A stretch of DNA of 64,000 nt from Microcoleus sp. EPA2 (GCA_020882975.1 JAHRFD010000018.1:17158-81157); one strand, 5' to 3'. Shown: positions 16,688 to 26,319, counted from the stretch's first letter. The notes: generated by a model from the letters alone, not told the origin. Numbers and translations: made by a program.

Positions 16688-18532
16688 ATGCAGAAATCTC
16701 AAAAATCCAACTGGTATTTTAACTTATCCCTCTATACCTTTGTCATCATCGGTGCGTTGATAGCAACAGGCTATCAATTTCCCCTAGGAGGCAACTTTCC
16801 CGAATTGCCACAAATCCAACATCTCCTAAATCCTGAACTCTATAAAAATGACTATCATGTTCAGGAAATGGTTAAATTTAATCCCAGATACTACTATTAT
16901 CATATCATTTATTTCTTGGCAAGTCTAGGGTTAAGTATTCCCTTAGTGCATTTTATTTATCAATTTCTAGCGTTTGGTTCATTTGTCCTAGCTTGTCACG
17001 CAATTATCAACATATATACTAAGGCAAAACTGCCCGCAGCAGCCCTGACTTTTTTATGTTTAGCATCCTCATTTACAGATGTTGGGAACACGCTGATATT
17101 TTCTACCAAATCCGTACCCAGTACCTTTGCAATGGGTTTCGCAATCTGGGGAATTTACTTTAGTTTGCGTCAGAAATGGCTGACAGGATATTTTTGTTTT
17201 GGACTAGCTTGTTTGTTGCAATTTTTAGTGGGTTTGTTGCCGGGGTTAATGATGATGCCTGTGCTGATTCTGGAATCTGTAAAACAGCGAAAATTCAAAA
17301 ATCTAATTTTGGCGATCGCACTTTTAGGCACAATGGCAAGTATCGTTTATTTACCGATGTTGCTAACAGGCACTACCGGCACTCATACTATGAATAATGC
17401 CGATTTTGTCTACATTCACGCAAAAATTCGCAATCCTCACCACATCCTCCCCTCCAATTGGAATGTGGGCAACAATTGGTTAAACTTTATCTGTTTAACT
17501 ATTGGCGGTTTGCTTTGCATCAAAAATACAAATACCCTGGAAAAAACCGACAAAATTAACTTTTCTATAGTCATTGCTACATCAATTTTTGCCTTACTGT
17601 TAAATTACCTATTTGTGGAAGTTTACCCGCTGGCTTTGATTGCAAAACTCCAGTTAGCGAGAACAGTACCTTTTGCTCAAATAATGATATTCATTGCTGT
17701 GAGTTTGCTAGTCGAGAGACTTTACCAAAAACAACAAATATCGATGATTATTTTGCTGTTAATTATCTTCACTTTACCCAACCGAGGCATTTTATTTCTA
17801 GCATTATTCATATTTTTATTAATATTCCAAAACTCCAAATATACCATTGCTAAACCCTACACTATTTTGCCCTGGATTTTTACCACAGTCACCTTGATTT
17901 TAAGCTTGATCTATCCACTGAGTAATTCAGGAGAAATAATAGAAAGGATAATTAGCATACCTGGGTTATTTTTAATTCTAGCGTTTCCCTTCATTTTAGA
18001 AAAAATCTCAATTTCGACAGCCATAAAACAAGCAGCCACTTATCTATTAGCTTTGCTAACTACCAGCACTTTAGTTTTAGGAATAGCCGGAATTATCCCC
18101 AAACCCCTGTTAGATATATTTCAAACTAGAATTAATATCAATGCCATTCCCCAAGACGACTTAAACCAATTAGCCCTACGCTTCTCCAAAACTAGCAGTC
18201 AAGATGCACTGGTATTGATTCCACCCTCTGTCACCAGTTTTCAATCCTTTTCACAAAGGGCAGTTGTAGTCAATTTCAAGAACTTTCCCTTGACAGAAAC
18301 AGGTATCAAAGAATGGCAAAATCGCATGGAAAGCGTGTTAGGAGTCCCCTTGAATCCGCAAATGATTTGGGGGGGAAATGACTTATTTAGTCGGCGCAAT
18401 AGCAGCGATTTAGTCGAAGTTGCTAGAAAATACCGCGCCGATTATATCCTAACTCGTAGTGACTGGCATCCCAATATTCAAGGGGAAATCACAGATAAAC
18501 AAGGCAAATGGATACTTTATAAAATTAGGTAA
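16688..18532 (+). CDS. Polytopic membrane protein, DUF6798-like
   Basis: 614 aa with about 11 transmembrane segments between residues 12 and 470 and a soluble C-terminal domain (about 480-614) containing ALVLIPPSVTSFQSFSQRAVVV, NRMESVLGVPLNPQMIWGG and YRADYILTRSDW. That layout resembles bacterial membrane proteins annotated DUF6798, often found among glycan genes; I hold this name only loosely. It starts 7 bp after the previous gene. Function unknown, possibly polysaccharide assembly or export. Confidence 0.6.
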   Translation: MQKSQKSNWYFNLSLYTFVIIGALIATGYQFPLGGNFPELPQIQHLLNPELYKNDYHVQEMVKFNPRYYYYHIIYFLASLGLSIPLVHFIYQFLAFGSFVLACHAIINIYTKAKLPAAALTFLCLASSFTDVGNTLIFSTKSVPSTFAMGFAIWGIYFSLRQKWLTGYFCFGLACLLQFLVGLLPGLMMMPVLILESVKQRKFKNLILAIALLGTMASIVYLPMLLTGTTGTHTMNNADFVYIHAKIRNPHHILPSNWNVGNNWLNFICLTIGGLLCIKNTNTLEKTDKINFSIVIATSIFALLLNYLFVEVYPLALIAKLQLARTVPFAQIMIFIAVSLLVERLYQKQQISMIILLLIIFTLPNRGILFLALFIFLLIFQNSKYTIAKPYTILPWIFTTVTLILSLIYPLSNSGEIIERIISIPGLFLILAFPFILEKISISTAIKQAATYLLALLTTSTLVLGIAGIIPKPLLDIFQTRININAIPQDDLNQLALRFSKTSSQDALVLIPPSVTSFQSFSQRAVVVNFKNFPLTETGIKEWQNRMESVLGVPLNPQMIWGGNDLFSRRNSSDLVEVARKYRADYILTRSDWHPNIQGEITDKQGKWILYKIR

Positions 18533-18686
18533 TGGGGAATCGGGAATCGGGCTACCCCCCTGCCCCCCAAGGGGGGAAGTAATGGGGAATCGGGAATCGG
18601 GCTACCCCCCCCTGCCCCCCCCTTGGGGGGAAGTAATGGAGGGGTGATATCGTTTCCGGTTGCATCGGAATTATTAGCCGAAATTA
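18533..18686. other. Spacer with duplicated G/C-tract repeat
   Basis: A 60-bp unit (AATGGGGAATCGGGAATCGG then GCTACCCCCCTGCCCC and AAGGGGGGAAGT) is present twice in tandem at about 18532-18640. No gene is visible. The mobile element copy at 18703-18940 follows. Confidence 0.6.
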
Positions 18687-18702
18687 GGACACGGTAGTAC
18701 CC

Positions 18703-18940
18703 ATAGGTGTCAACTTAAGCTGTCAGCCCGCCCCGTGTCTGTTAGTCATCCCGCGACTCCGACAGGGGTTAAAACCCCTGTCTCATAGCCAAAGTCAGTT
18801 GAAACTGACTGAAGATTTGCCCCAAACCAATACCTATCAACTCAACTAATTCTTCAGTCCTCTTTGAGAGGACTTGCGCTATGAGACAGGGGTTTCAACC
18901 CCTGTCGGACTATAACTTTTACCTTAAGTTGACACCAATG
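18703..18940. mobile_element. Small inverted-repeat element (MITE-like), copy A
   Basis: 238 bp bounded by CATAGGTGTCAACTTAAG (18703-18720) and its complement CTTAAGTTGACACCAATG (18923-18940). It is flanked by the exact 9-bp direct repeat GGTAGTACC (18694-18702 and 18941-18949). The interior has further arms, CCGACAGGGGTT/AACCCCTGTCTCATAG at about 18759-18787 and the complement at 18879-18909, so the whole element can fold on itself. It encodes no protein. Interior sequence differs from the other three copies, so it is a separate subfamily sharing the ends. It sits inside a palindrome, GGACACGGTA.TACCGTGTCC, now split to 18687-18702 and 18940-18955. Confidence 0.82.
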
Positions 18941-19055
18941 GGTAGTACCGTGTCCCTACCCAAAATAATCTTGTAGGGAAACGGCACTGCCGTGTCCTCT
19001 ATATCATTCCGGTGTTACCGGAATTGATATGACTTCTTCCTTCTTCCTTCTTCCT

Positions 19056-20030
19056 TCAAATATCAATATTAGAATCATCAATAATTTCACAAATCTGCTT
19101 ATCTACATAATCAGCATCCACATTTCGCGCCATCAACTCGGCCAAAATCCCCAAGGAAATTAACTGTACCGACAGGATTGTACACAAAATTCCAAAAAAT
19201 AACAAAGGTCGATTCCCGATCGGACCAAAATTCATCCCTCCCAAATTCAAAAACCAAATCACAATCAAATAACTCAGTGAAACAGTCCCAATCAAGCCAA
19301 AAAATAACCCTAAACCCCCAAACAAATGACCCGGTTTCTGTAAATAATGCGTCGTCGCCAATACCGTCAACAAGTCCAAAAAACCTCGTGCATAACGTTC
19401 CCAGCCATAATTAGATTTTCCATGTTTGCGGGAATGGTGTTCGACAACCACTTCCCCAATTTTAAAACCCAAATTGTTGGCTAAAGCCGGAATGTAGCGG
19501 TGTAATTCTCCGTACAATTTAATAGATGCTAAGACTTCCTGGCGATAAGCTTTAAAGCCGCAATTCATATCGTGCATTTGTACGCCAGTTACCCAACACG
19601 CCACCGTATTAAACAATTTGGAAGGTAAAGTTTTAGAAATAGGATCGTTCCGCTGTTTTCGCCAACCCGAAACTAAATCAAATCCCAATTCTAAATGGTC
19701 TAAAAATCTAGGTATTTCCGCCGGATCGTCCTGAAGATCTGCATCCAGAGTAAAGATTATTCTGCCTGATGAATTGCGAAATCCGGCGGCAAGGGCGGCT
19801 GATTTGCCAAAGTTACGACGCAGTTTAATGGCTTTAATTAGTTTGGGATTATTCCTGGCTAAATCAATGATTTCTCGCCAAGAATAGTCGCGACTACCGT
19901 CGTCTATGAAAATTACTTCGTAATTGTCTATTCGGGTTTGAGTCATCACAATTTGGATTTTTTCAAACAGCAATTTTAGGGTTGCTTCTTCGTTGTGAAC
20001 GGGGATGACGAAACTGAGGTGTTTTTGCAT
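19056..20030 (-). CDS. Family 2 glycosyltransferase, DPM1/GtrB-like, membrane-anchored
   Basis: 324 aa. GT2 motifs: FVIPVHNEEATL at the start, VIFIDDGSRDYSW, LDADLQDDPAEI (the DxD-type metal site) and MNCGFKAYRQEVL. Two transmembrane segments at about 230-252 and 265-300 follow, as in GtrB-like enzymes that make polyprenyl-phosphate sugars for later transfer across the membrane. The donor and acceptor are not readable from sequence. It lies in the surface-glycan region, with another membrane protein gene 74 bp upstream on the same strand. A purine-rich GAAGGAAG repeat starts directly after the stop codon. Confidence 0.88.
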   Translation of the reverse strand: MQKHLSFVIPVHNEEATLKLLFEKIQIVMTQTRIDNYEVIFIDDGSRDYSWREIIDLARNNPKLIKAIKLRRNFGKSAALAAGFRNSSGRIIFTLDADLQDDPAEIPRFLDHLELGFDLVSGWRKQRNDPISKTLPSKLFNTVACWVTGVQMHDMNCGFKAYRQEVLASIKLYGELHRYIPALANNLGFKIGEVVVEHHSRKHGKSNYGWERYARGFLDLLTVLATTHYLQKPGHLFGGLGLFFGLIGTVSLSYLIVIWFLNLGGMNFGPIGNRPLLFFGILCTILSVQLISLGILAELMARNVDADYVDKQICEIIDDSNIDI

Positions 20031-20104
20031 ATTTTTTTTACCGCAGAGGGCGCAGAGAGGGGTTTTTGGGAGGGAGATTTGAGATGGTTTTTTTGGGTGA
20101 GTTT

Positions 20105-21853
20105 TTAATTTTTATTGATGGTTTGTGAATTTCGTAGGGCTACCCAGCCTTGGCGGTTTTTGAATGATGCGTAGGCTGTTAAGAATTTGTCGGTTGGTGA
20201 TGTCTGAATGTAGCCTCTCCAAGCTGCGGATGCGTAGGATGGGCCAAATAAATTAACTAAATCGGGGCGGGGAAATCCTGACATGGCGAAACCTCGAACC
20301 ACATTTTCTTGGTTGAGGATGGCTATACATTTTACATTGTTTTCTGGGTCTCCTATCCAGCCAATTACTCTGCCGGCACTGGGTGCGAGTTTGGTGATTA
20401 TATCAAAGTATCCTGGTACTCCGTCTTTGGGGGCTGATAGTAAGTTTGGATCTATTTTTGTATCTAGTGGTGCACAGAAGTTTTGTTGTTTAATGTCTCG
20501 GTTAAATGGCACTAAATTATGAGTTTTTAAGGCATCGATTAAGCCGATGAAAGCGGCTGGTCTGTTGCCTACTTTTTGTTTAATTAATGTGACATCGGTG
20601 ATGCCTAATTGTAATGATAATGCGACTAGGGGTTGATAGGTTGCTCTCTGGGCGATCGCACTTGCTATGTCTCCTCCCACGCTGTACATTAATACGATCG
20701 CTATTGTGGTGATTCCTAACAGCGATGTCAGCCAACGTGTTTGGATTCTGGGAGTTAGTTCTAATTGCTTTACCCACAATACCGTGAGGACGATGGTGCT
20801 CATCCAAAACAGGGCCGGCAGTGTGGCGTAGCGGGAAGCGGTGGCTTGTTCGACTCCAAATCCCGATCGACTAACGGCGGCCATTAACGCTGTTTGCAAT
20901 GTGTAAATCTGGATAGATAGCCAAGGTAGCCACTCGGTGCGATCGCTCTTTTTGCCAAACAACCAATAACCAACAAAACTCGTTACAGCTATCAAACCAA
21001 TGATGCCAATAAGTGAGGCAATCGCAATATTTTCGCTAAAAATTCCGCCTAAATAAGTAGGAATATATTCAATAAATTTCAGCGGGTTTATTTTGGTTAA
21101 AGAAGGGTGATGAGCGGGGGTCTTATAAGTCAAAAAATAAGTCCCAATCACCGCAATAGAAACACCAAAATACAAATAAATAACTTGTCTAGGAAAGCGC
21201 AACACCATAGCAGCAGCACACAATATTGGCCACAACCCTAAAGGAGTGCTGTAACTAATACAACCTAAAATACCAAAAATAATGCTACCAATTACCCACT
21301 TATTTTGTAAAGGGGAGAAGTAGGGCAGCGGCAGCGCAGTTACGGGCAAATTTTTCGCATAGGATTGCAAACAAAATATCGCACAAATTACAAATAAATT
21401 AGCTATTATCCAATGTACACCACTAAATCCACGCATCCAATTATGAGCGGCTGCGGGAGTAAAATTAAAAATAGAAATAGCAACTATAATAAAGATAAAT
21501 TGCACCGGAAAACGGCTAATTTTTAAAGGTAGCAAAGCGATTAATACGTGGCACTGGATCAAAGCCAAAAACCAGGCAAATACACACAAACCGATATTTG
21601 AACCTTGGGTAATAACTATATTCAAGGCATAGATAATTGCCGGAATCAAGACAAAATGCTCGTTGGCGCGAAAGATCCAATTCAAAGGATTAGTGGCAAA
21701 ACCATCGACTGAGTAGAAATTCCATGTCATCCACCAATAGTCAAAATTAGATAAATCTCCCGCTTGCGATATCAGGTACAAAATATAGGAAGCTGGTATG
21801 ATAATCCCTAGAACTGATGCACCAATTAAAACATATTGTGGCTGGAATTTCAT
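20105..21853 (-). CDS. Polytopic membrane protein, unknown (glycan region)
   Basis: 582 aa from ATG 21853; a GTG at 21868 is also possible. Eleven or more transmembrane segments cover about residues 5-400 and a soluble C-terminal domain follows, with KHNVKCIAILNQENVVRGFAMSG-type sequence near the end. An extracytoplasmic loop after the first segment (DYWWMTWNFYSVDG ... NWIFRANEHFVLIP) recalls GT-C enzymes, which have acidic residues there. I do not recognise the family. Together with the GT2 gene just downstream it may take a polyprenyl-linked sugar to a surface acceptor; that is inference. Confidence 0.6.
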   Translation of the reverse strand: MKFQPQYVLIGASVLGIIIPASYILYLISQAGDLSNFDYWWMTWNFYSVDGFATNPLNWIFRANEHFVLIPAIIYALNIVITQGSNIGLCVFAWFLALIQCHVLIALLPLKISRFPVQFIFIIVAISIFNFTPAAAHNWMRGFSGVHWIIANLFVICAIFCLQSYAKNLPVTALPLPYFSPLQNKWVIGSIIFGILGCISYSTPLGLWPILCAAAMVLRFPRQVIYLYFGVSIAVIGTYFLTYKTPAHHPSLTKINPLKFIEYIPTYLGGIFSENIAIASLIGIIGLIAVTSFVGYWLFGKKSDRTEWLPWLSIQIYTLQTALMAAVSRSGFGVEQATASRYATLPALFWMSTIVLTVLWVKQLELTPRIQTRWLTSLLGITTIAIVLMYSVGGDIASAIAQRATYQPLVALSLQLGITDVTLIKQKVGNRPAAFIGLIDALKTHNLVPFNRDIKQQNFCAPLDTKIDPNLLSAPKDGVPGYFDIITKLAPSAGRVIGWIGDPENNVKCIAILNQENVVRGFAMSGFPRPDLVNLFGPSYASAAWRGYIQTSPTDKFLTAYASFKNRQGWVALRNSQTINKN

Positions 21854-21975
21854 CGGATTTTGAAACACAAATGGTGTTGACTTAGGGCTTGACTATTTCA
21901 TTCTCTCTAGGGGCAATCCCCCCGTGGTTGCCCTGTTGTCGGCTGGTGGGTGGAGGCAGGGGGTAGGCACGCACC

Positions 21976-22221
21976 CATAGGTGTCAACTTAAGGCTGAAA
22001 TCCTTGAGAAATCAGGGTTTTATGCCAAGTCTAGATCCCCCTAAATCCCCACCCCCCCCCTAGCCCCCCCCAAGGGAGGAAGGGGGACTTTGATCGGACT
22101 CTTGTCCCCCCCCTTCTGTAGGGGCGGTGCCCCCGTGCCCGCCCTCTCGGCTAGGGGGGATCTAGGGTTAATAGTCAAACAGCAGTCTGTGACAGGGTTT
22201 GACGTTAAGTTGACACCTATG
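21976..22221 (+). mobile_element. Small inverted-repeat element (MITE-like), copy B
   Basis: 246 bp with ends CATAGGTGTCAACTTAAG and GTTAAGTTGACACCTATG. Exact 9-bp target duplication GCACGCACC lies at 21967-21975 and 22222-22230. The interior (GATCCCCCTAAATCCC, GGGGCGGTGCCCCCGTGCCC, CTCGGCTAGGGGGGATCTAG) is shared with copies C and D. It has no ORF that looks real and therefore needs a transposase from elsewhere. Confidence 0.87.
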
Positions 22222-22265
22222 GCACGCACCATCCACTAACCCTACCACACTCGCCCCCTCAATGT

Positions 22266-23138
22266 TTATTTGACTTCTCTTGCCAGCATTTGCCGGAGGG
22301 ATTCCCGCCAATAGGGAGGATGTGTGCCGAGAATTCCTGATATTTTTACAGGTGAAAGCACAGAAAAAGCCGGACGTTTTGCAGGTGTTGGATATTCCGC
22401 TGTTGTAATCGGAATTACCCGCTGAACTTTTAGGGGAAAGCCCAGTTTTTCTGCTTCTTCAAAAATGGCGATCGCCAAATCATACCAACTACAAACTCCG
22501 CTGTTTGTATATTGGTAAGTTCCGAAAATTTCGGGTTTAATCTGAGGAATTATCTGGGAAATTGCCGCAGCTAAATCTCCTGTCCAAGTAGGACTTCCGA
22601 TCTGATCGGCGACTACCCGAATTTCTTCCCTGTCTTTTCCCAGCCTCAGCATTGTTTTGACAAAATTACCTTTGCCACCGTTGCCATAAACCCAGGCTGT
22701 TCTAATAATAATGTGCCGATTTCCCGCTTGTCTAATTGCTTCTTCACCAGCTAATTTTGACTTGCCGTAACTTCCCAGGGGATTGGTAGAATCTGTTTCT
22801 CGATAAGCATAACCCTGGCTGCCATCAAATACATAATCCGTGGAAATATGAATCAATGTTGCTCCCAGTTTTTCGCATTCTTCGGCAATAATGCCAGGAG
22901 CAATGCCGTTGACAGCCTGTGCTAATTCTGGTTCGGTTTCTGCTTTGTCTACAGCAGTGTAAGCACCCGCATTGACAACTAAATGCGGTTGAATTTCACC
23001 TATTGCTTGACGAATAGTTTCGGGTTGGGATAAGTCGAGACGAGCGCGATCGACTGCAATTACCTCTCCCGAAGATAATAAAATTGGGTGCAATTCTTGA
23101 GCGAGTTGTCCGCTACCACCTGTCAGTAAGATTTTCAT
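22266..23138 (-). CDS. rfbD: dTDP-4-dehydrorhamnose reductase
   Basis: 290 aa. Last step of dTDP-L-rhamnose synthesis: reduces dTDP-4-keto-L-rhamnose with NAD(P)H. The N-terminal Rossmann motif LLTGGSGQLAQEL, the VNAGAYTAVDKAE block, STDYVFDG and the catalytic YxxxK (SYGKSKLAGEEA) are all present, as is the RTAWVYG motif. Length is normal for RmlD. It starts 3 bp after the stop of rfbC, so the two form an operon that supplies rhamnose to the surface polysaccharide made by the neighbouring glycan genes. Confidence 0.95.
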   Translation of the reverse strand: MKILLTGGSGQLAQELHPILLSSGEVIAVDRARLDLSQPETIRQAIGEIQPHLVVNAGAYTAVDKAETEPELAQAVNGIAPGIIAEECEKLGATLIHISTDYVFDGSQGYAYRETDSTNPLGSYGKSKLAGEEAIRQAGNRHIIIRTAWVYGNGGKGNFVKTMLRLGKDREEIRVVADQIGSPTWTGDLAAAISQIIPQIKPEIFGTYQYTNSGVCSWYDLAIAIFEEAEKLGFPLKVQRVIPITTAEYPTPAKRPAFSVLSPVKISGILGTHPPYWRESLRQMLAREVK

Positions 23139-23141
23139 TAT

Positions 23142-23687
23142 CTAAAATACTTGAGCTCTTTTCAAGGTTTGTCCGGCTTGGTCTTTAGCTGATAAAATTG
23201 GTTTGGCACCATCCAGCGGCCAATCTATCGCCAAATCTGGGTCATTCCAGAGGATACACCGCTCGTGACTTGGTGCATAGTAGTCTGTAGTTTTGTACAA
23301 AACTTCCGCAGTTTCAGAAACGACTAAAAAACCGTGAGCAAATCCCGCCGGCACCCAAAGTTGCTGTTTATTTTCAGCACTCAGCATACAGCCCACCCAT
23401 TGTCCAAAAGTCGGCGAGCTTTTTCTAATATCCACAGCGACATCAAATATTTCACCACTCACTACCCGCAGTAATTTGCCTTGAGGCTGCTGCATTTGGT
23501 AGTGCAATCCGCGCAATACATTTTTCGAGGATTTGGAATGATTGTCTTGAACAAAATCTGCCGTCACACCAGTTTTTTCTCCAAAAGCTTTGTGATTAAA
23601 ACTCTCAAAAAAGAAACCGCGCTCGTCTCCGAAAATTTTCGGCTCAATTATCAAAACTTCCGGTATTTCGGTAGATATAACGTTCAT
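23142..23687 (-). CDS. rfbC: dTDP-4-dehydrorhamnose 3,5-epimerase
   Basis: 181 aa from ATG 23687 (MNVISTEIPEVLIIEP), the usual N-terminus of the family, with AGG 6 nt upstream; the frame allows ATG 23714. It isomerises dTDP-4-keto-6-deoxyglucose at C3 and C5. RmlC cupin signatures: FGDERGFFFESFN, DNHSKSSKNVLRGLHYQ (catalytic His in RGLHYQ), VDIRKSSPTFGQW, VPAGFAHGFLV and YKTTDYYAPSHE with the conserved Tyr. Length fits the family. It is divergent from the methyltransferase gene, with about 50 bp between the starts. Confidence 0.94.
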   Translation of the reverse strand: MNVISTEIPEVLIIEPKIFGDERGFFFESFNHKAFGEKTGVTADFVQDNHSKSSKNVLRGLHYQMQQPQGKLLRVVSGEIFDVAVDIRKSSPTFGQWVGCMLSAENKQQLWVPAGFAHGFLVVSETAEVLYKTTDYYAPSHERCILWNDPDLAIDWPLDGAKPILSAKDQAGQTLKRAQVF

Positions 23688-23736
23688 AGTTGCCTGGGAT
23701 AGTGATAAAGTCATACTTACTGAATACTATCTTACT

Positions 23737-24417
23737 ATGAAAGCTGACGGATATCTCAAAAAATTGTACGCTAATCGATTTGATTCCAGACAGATGGAAG
23801 CTAAGGTATTGCTTTGGAAAGTATTGATTGACGATTTTTTACAAAATTATGTTCCCTCCCAATCATCAATTTTAGATATTGGTGGGGGTTACTGCGAGTT
23901 TATAAATCAGATTAGGGCAGATAAAAAATGCTTAATTGACCTCAATCCTGATTCAAAAATATTTGCTAATCCTGATATTGAAGTGCTGAATATTGATGTT
24001 TTAAGTTTGGGCGATCGCCCTTTGTTTTCCGAACAGTTTGACCGCATTTTTATCTCTAATTTTTTTGAACATTTGAATAATAAAGAAGAATTAGTCCAAA
24101 TTATTTCATTCTGCTTTGATTCTCTCAAGTCGAACGGTTCTCTGTTGGTTATTCAGCCAAATTTCAAATATTCTTACAGGGAATACTACGATTTTATTGA
24201 CCATCAATTACCGATTACCCACTTATCGCTGCAAGAGCTTTTACAAACTGTGGGTTTTCAAATTGATCTGATGATACCGAGATTTTTGCCATTTTCTACA
24301 AAAGGTAGACCAGCCTCGCCACTGCTGTTAAAGATTTACTTGAAACTACCTTTTTTATGGCAGTTTTTGGGAGGACAAATGTTTGTCAAAGCATCGAAAA
24401 GATCGAGCTGCCTTTGA
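23737..24417 (+). CDS. Class I SAM-dependent methyltransferase
   Basis: 226 aa. SAM-binding motif I is ILDIGGGYCEFINQI (about residues 48-62), followed by the acidic DLNPDS, and FDRIFISNFFEHLNN as motif IV region; the C-terminal part includes SYREYYDFIDHQLPITHLS. The substrate is unknown, but the place next to rfbC suggests a sugar or lipid-linked glycan intermediate. It is transcribed away from the rhamnose genes and converges on the DUF924 gene 53 bp on. Confidence 0.82.
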   Translation: MKADGYLKKLYANRFDSRQMEAKVLLWKVLIDDFLQNYVPSQSSILDIGGGYCEFINQIRADKKCLIDLNPDSKIFANPDIEVLNIDVLSLGDRPLFSEQFDRIFISNFFEHLNNKEELVQIISFCFDSLKSNGSLLVIQPNFKYSYREYYDFIDHQLPITHLSLQELLQTVGFQIDLMIPRFLPFSTKGRPASPLLLKIYLKLPFLWQFLGGQMFVKASKRSSCL

Positions 24418-24469
24418 AATTGGCGCAAACGCAGTCTTAGCAGAGAAAGACCAAGAAATAAACTACACT

Positions 24470-25036
24470 CTAAAATCCCGAACCTGGTTGTTTGAGAAAC
24501 TCAGCTTCTTCGGGAGTTGTCTCGCGCCCAAGAATCTGATTGCGGTGGGGAAATCTCCCAAAGCGATTGATTATTTCCCAATGCTTGAGCGCAAATTCTA
24601 TGACTAAATCGCTGTTAGGTTCGCCGCTGAGTTGACGAAATAGTTCCACAGATTTTTGCTGGTGTTCTAAGTTTTCGCTGTGTTCAAAAGGTAGATAAAT
24701 AAACCATTTTTGTACTGTCACTAATTCGCGATCGAATTGGTTTTTAATTGCGTGTTCGGCAGCGATTAAAGCTTTGCTATCTGTATTAAAGGCTTGTGGC
24801 GTTCCGCGAAACATATTGCGCGGAAATTGATCTAGTAGTATAATTAGTGCTAGGCAACTTTGGGCCCAATCTTGCCAGTGGTCGAGTTTACCGGAGGCGG
24901 CGGATTCGTATTGTGGCAAAAAGCCCGATCGCACTTTTGCATCAAATCTTAAATCTTTTTCAAACCAATTTTTCCGGGCTTTGCCAAACTCAGGGGAGTT
25001 CGCTCCACCAAACCAAAAATCTAAAACTTCATTCAT
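24470..25036 (-). CDS. DUF924 family protein
   Basis: 188 aa, full-length for DUF924. Typical blocks are VLDFWFG near the N-terminus, WFEKDLRFDAKV, LALIILLDQFPRNMFRGT, and FIYLPFEHSENLEHQQKSVELF. The family is an all-helical fold related to TPR-like proteins; no biochemical role is established to my knowledge. The ATG at 25036 opens the conserved part. It is convergent with the methyltransferase and probably single. Confidence 0.88.
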   Translation of the reverse strand: MNEVLDFWFGGANSPEFGKARKNWFEKDLRFDAKVRSGFLPQYESAASGKLDHWQDWAQSCLALIILLDQFPRNMFRGTPQAFNTDSKALIAAEHAIKNQFDRELVTVQKWFIYLPFEHSENLEHQQKSVELFRQLSGEPNSDLVIEFALKHWEIINRFGRFPHRNQILGRETTPEEAEFLKQPGSGF

Positions 25037-25179
25037 CGGGGGTTTGTTCTCCGATTGATTATTGACTGTATTTTTGGGATTTGTAGTTGCACAAAATCCA
25101 CTATTTGCACAACTACAAACCGAAGGAATTAATGATTAGCAAAACAGACTTAAGATCTTGTGTTGCACGGTGCTTGAAT

Positions 25180-25548
25180 TTACAAACTAGCAAATAGTCT
25201 GTCCCAAGTTTCTCCCCCGACAATTCCATCCACCGGAAGGTTAGCTTGTCGCTGAAATTTTTTCACTGCTGTGAGAGTTGTTGGGCCGAATATACCATCA
25301 ATTACGATCGGCTGTGGACACAAACCTCGCGCGTTTAATAATTTTTGCAGCTTTCTGACATCTTCTCCTCTCGATCCGTGTTTTAAAATCCTTTTGTGCG
25401 GTTTATGGGATTTTCTTTGGGGTTCGTGGCAATCATTTGTGCGGCAAACTTCGTCGCCGCTCGAAGCATAATTTGCTCCACCGACACCAGTCAAAACTAA
25501 TAGGGCTAGAACTGCTAGTAAAATAGAAAATGTTTGTTGTCCAACCAT
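25180..25548 (-). CDS. Secreted peptidoglycan-binding protein (PG_binding_1)
   Basis: 122 aa from ATG 25548, with AGGGA 5 nt upstream; the longer frame to 25665 lacks a ribosome site. A signal peptide (FSILLAVLALLVLTGVGGANYA, about 6-27) is followed by a linker with Lys/His and one C-terminal domain, LKHGSRGEDVRKLQKLLN ... IDGIFGPTTLTAVKKFQRQ ... VDGIVGGETWDRL, which is a classic peptidoglycan-binding module. No enzymatic domain is present. It probably binds the cell wall in the periplasm. Confidence 0.85.
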   Translation of the reverse strand: MVGQQTFSILLAVLALLVLTGVGGANYASSGDEVCRTNDCHEPQRKSHKPHKRILKHGSRGEDVRKLQKLLNARGLCPQPIVIDGIFGPTTLTAVKKFQRQANLPVDGIVGGETWDRLFASL

Positions 25549-25680
25549 AGTTTCCCTGTTAATTTTATTAAGCTTATTTTGCGTGTTTGACGATCGCCTT
25601 TGAGAGTTATAAACCGGATTTCTGGGAGAGAGGTATCTCAGCTCAAGCGATCGGGTTTCTGGCAATGGCCACTAGACATT

Positions 25681-26319
25681 CTACAATATAAGTGGTCTTA
25701 CGGCAAAATCTTCGATCGTGCAAGTTAAATTTTGTTGCTCCTTGGTAGCGACAAATGCCACCATTACTTCGCAAGCAACAGCAACTGTCAACATCACTAA
25801 GTTTCTCGACAACGGGTAATCGCAAACGTCATCATTTGCCGATGAGGGAACGCGATAGTGTTGGTTCCAAATTATTTCGGAGTAATCGGTGGCTAATCCG
25901 ACATGGAGGCAAGGAACGGAGACACTTGCACAGTAATCCTTGAGTGCTTGTCTTCCTACACTGTTATCAAAAGTATCAACGATCGCGGCGCTGTTGGCAA
26001 GTAGTCGATCGACATTGGTGGATGTCAATTCTTTTGAGTGCGCCTCTATTTTGACTCCCAAAGCGCGGTAAAGATTGTGGGCGAGAATTTTGGCTTTGAA
26101 GGCGCCGATATCCGATCGATAATAGGGTTGAGTGGACAAATTGCGTTCTTCGATGCGATCGCGATCGACTACTGTTAATTGACCAAATCCCGATCGCGCC
26201 AAATTTTCTGTAATATTAGCACCCAAAGCACCGGCACCGCACACGGTAATAGGGAAATTTTTAACCATGGACATCACTGATGATGTTCTGTACAATTGTT
26301 CGTGAAAAAAAATACTCAT
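25681..26319 (-). CDS. ThiF/MoeB-type E1-like adenylyltransferase
   Basis: 212 aa from ATG 26319; the frame upstream encodes minisatellite sequence. The Rossmann motif is [22 protein letters not shown], then [29 protein letters not shown], matching the nucleotide-binding part of E1-like enzymes. The usual Arg of the NLxRQ motif is replaced (NLSTQPY), while the following Lys in GAFKA is kept. A Cys is found at [15 protein letters not shown]. There is no ubiquitin-like or rhodanese partner next door, so the substrate is open. It may be one of the single-domain ThiF proteins of cyanobacteria. Confidence 0.75.
   Translation of the reverse strand: MSIFFHEQLYRTSSVMSMVKNFPITVCGAGALGANITENLARSGFGQLTVVDRDRIEERNLSTQPYYRSDIGAFKAKILAHNLYRALGVKIEAHSKELTSTNVDRLLANSAAIVDTFDNSVGRQALKDYCASVSVPCLHVGLATDYSEIIWNQHYRVPSSANDDVCDYPLSRNLVMLTVAVACEVMVAFVATKEQQNLTCTIEDFAVRPLIL

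Noticed and set aside
24383..24607. 74-aa frame after the methyltransferase
   Set aside because: It overlaps the ends of two convergent real genes and is antisense to DUF924.
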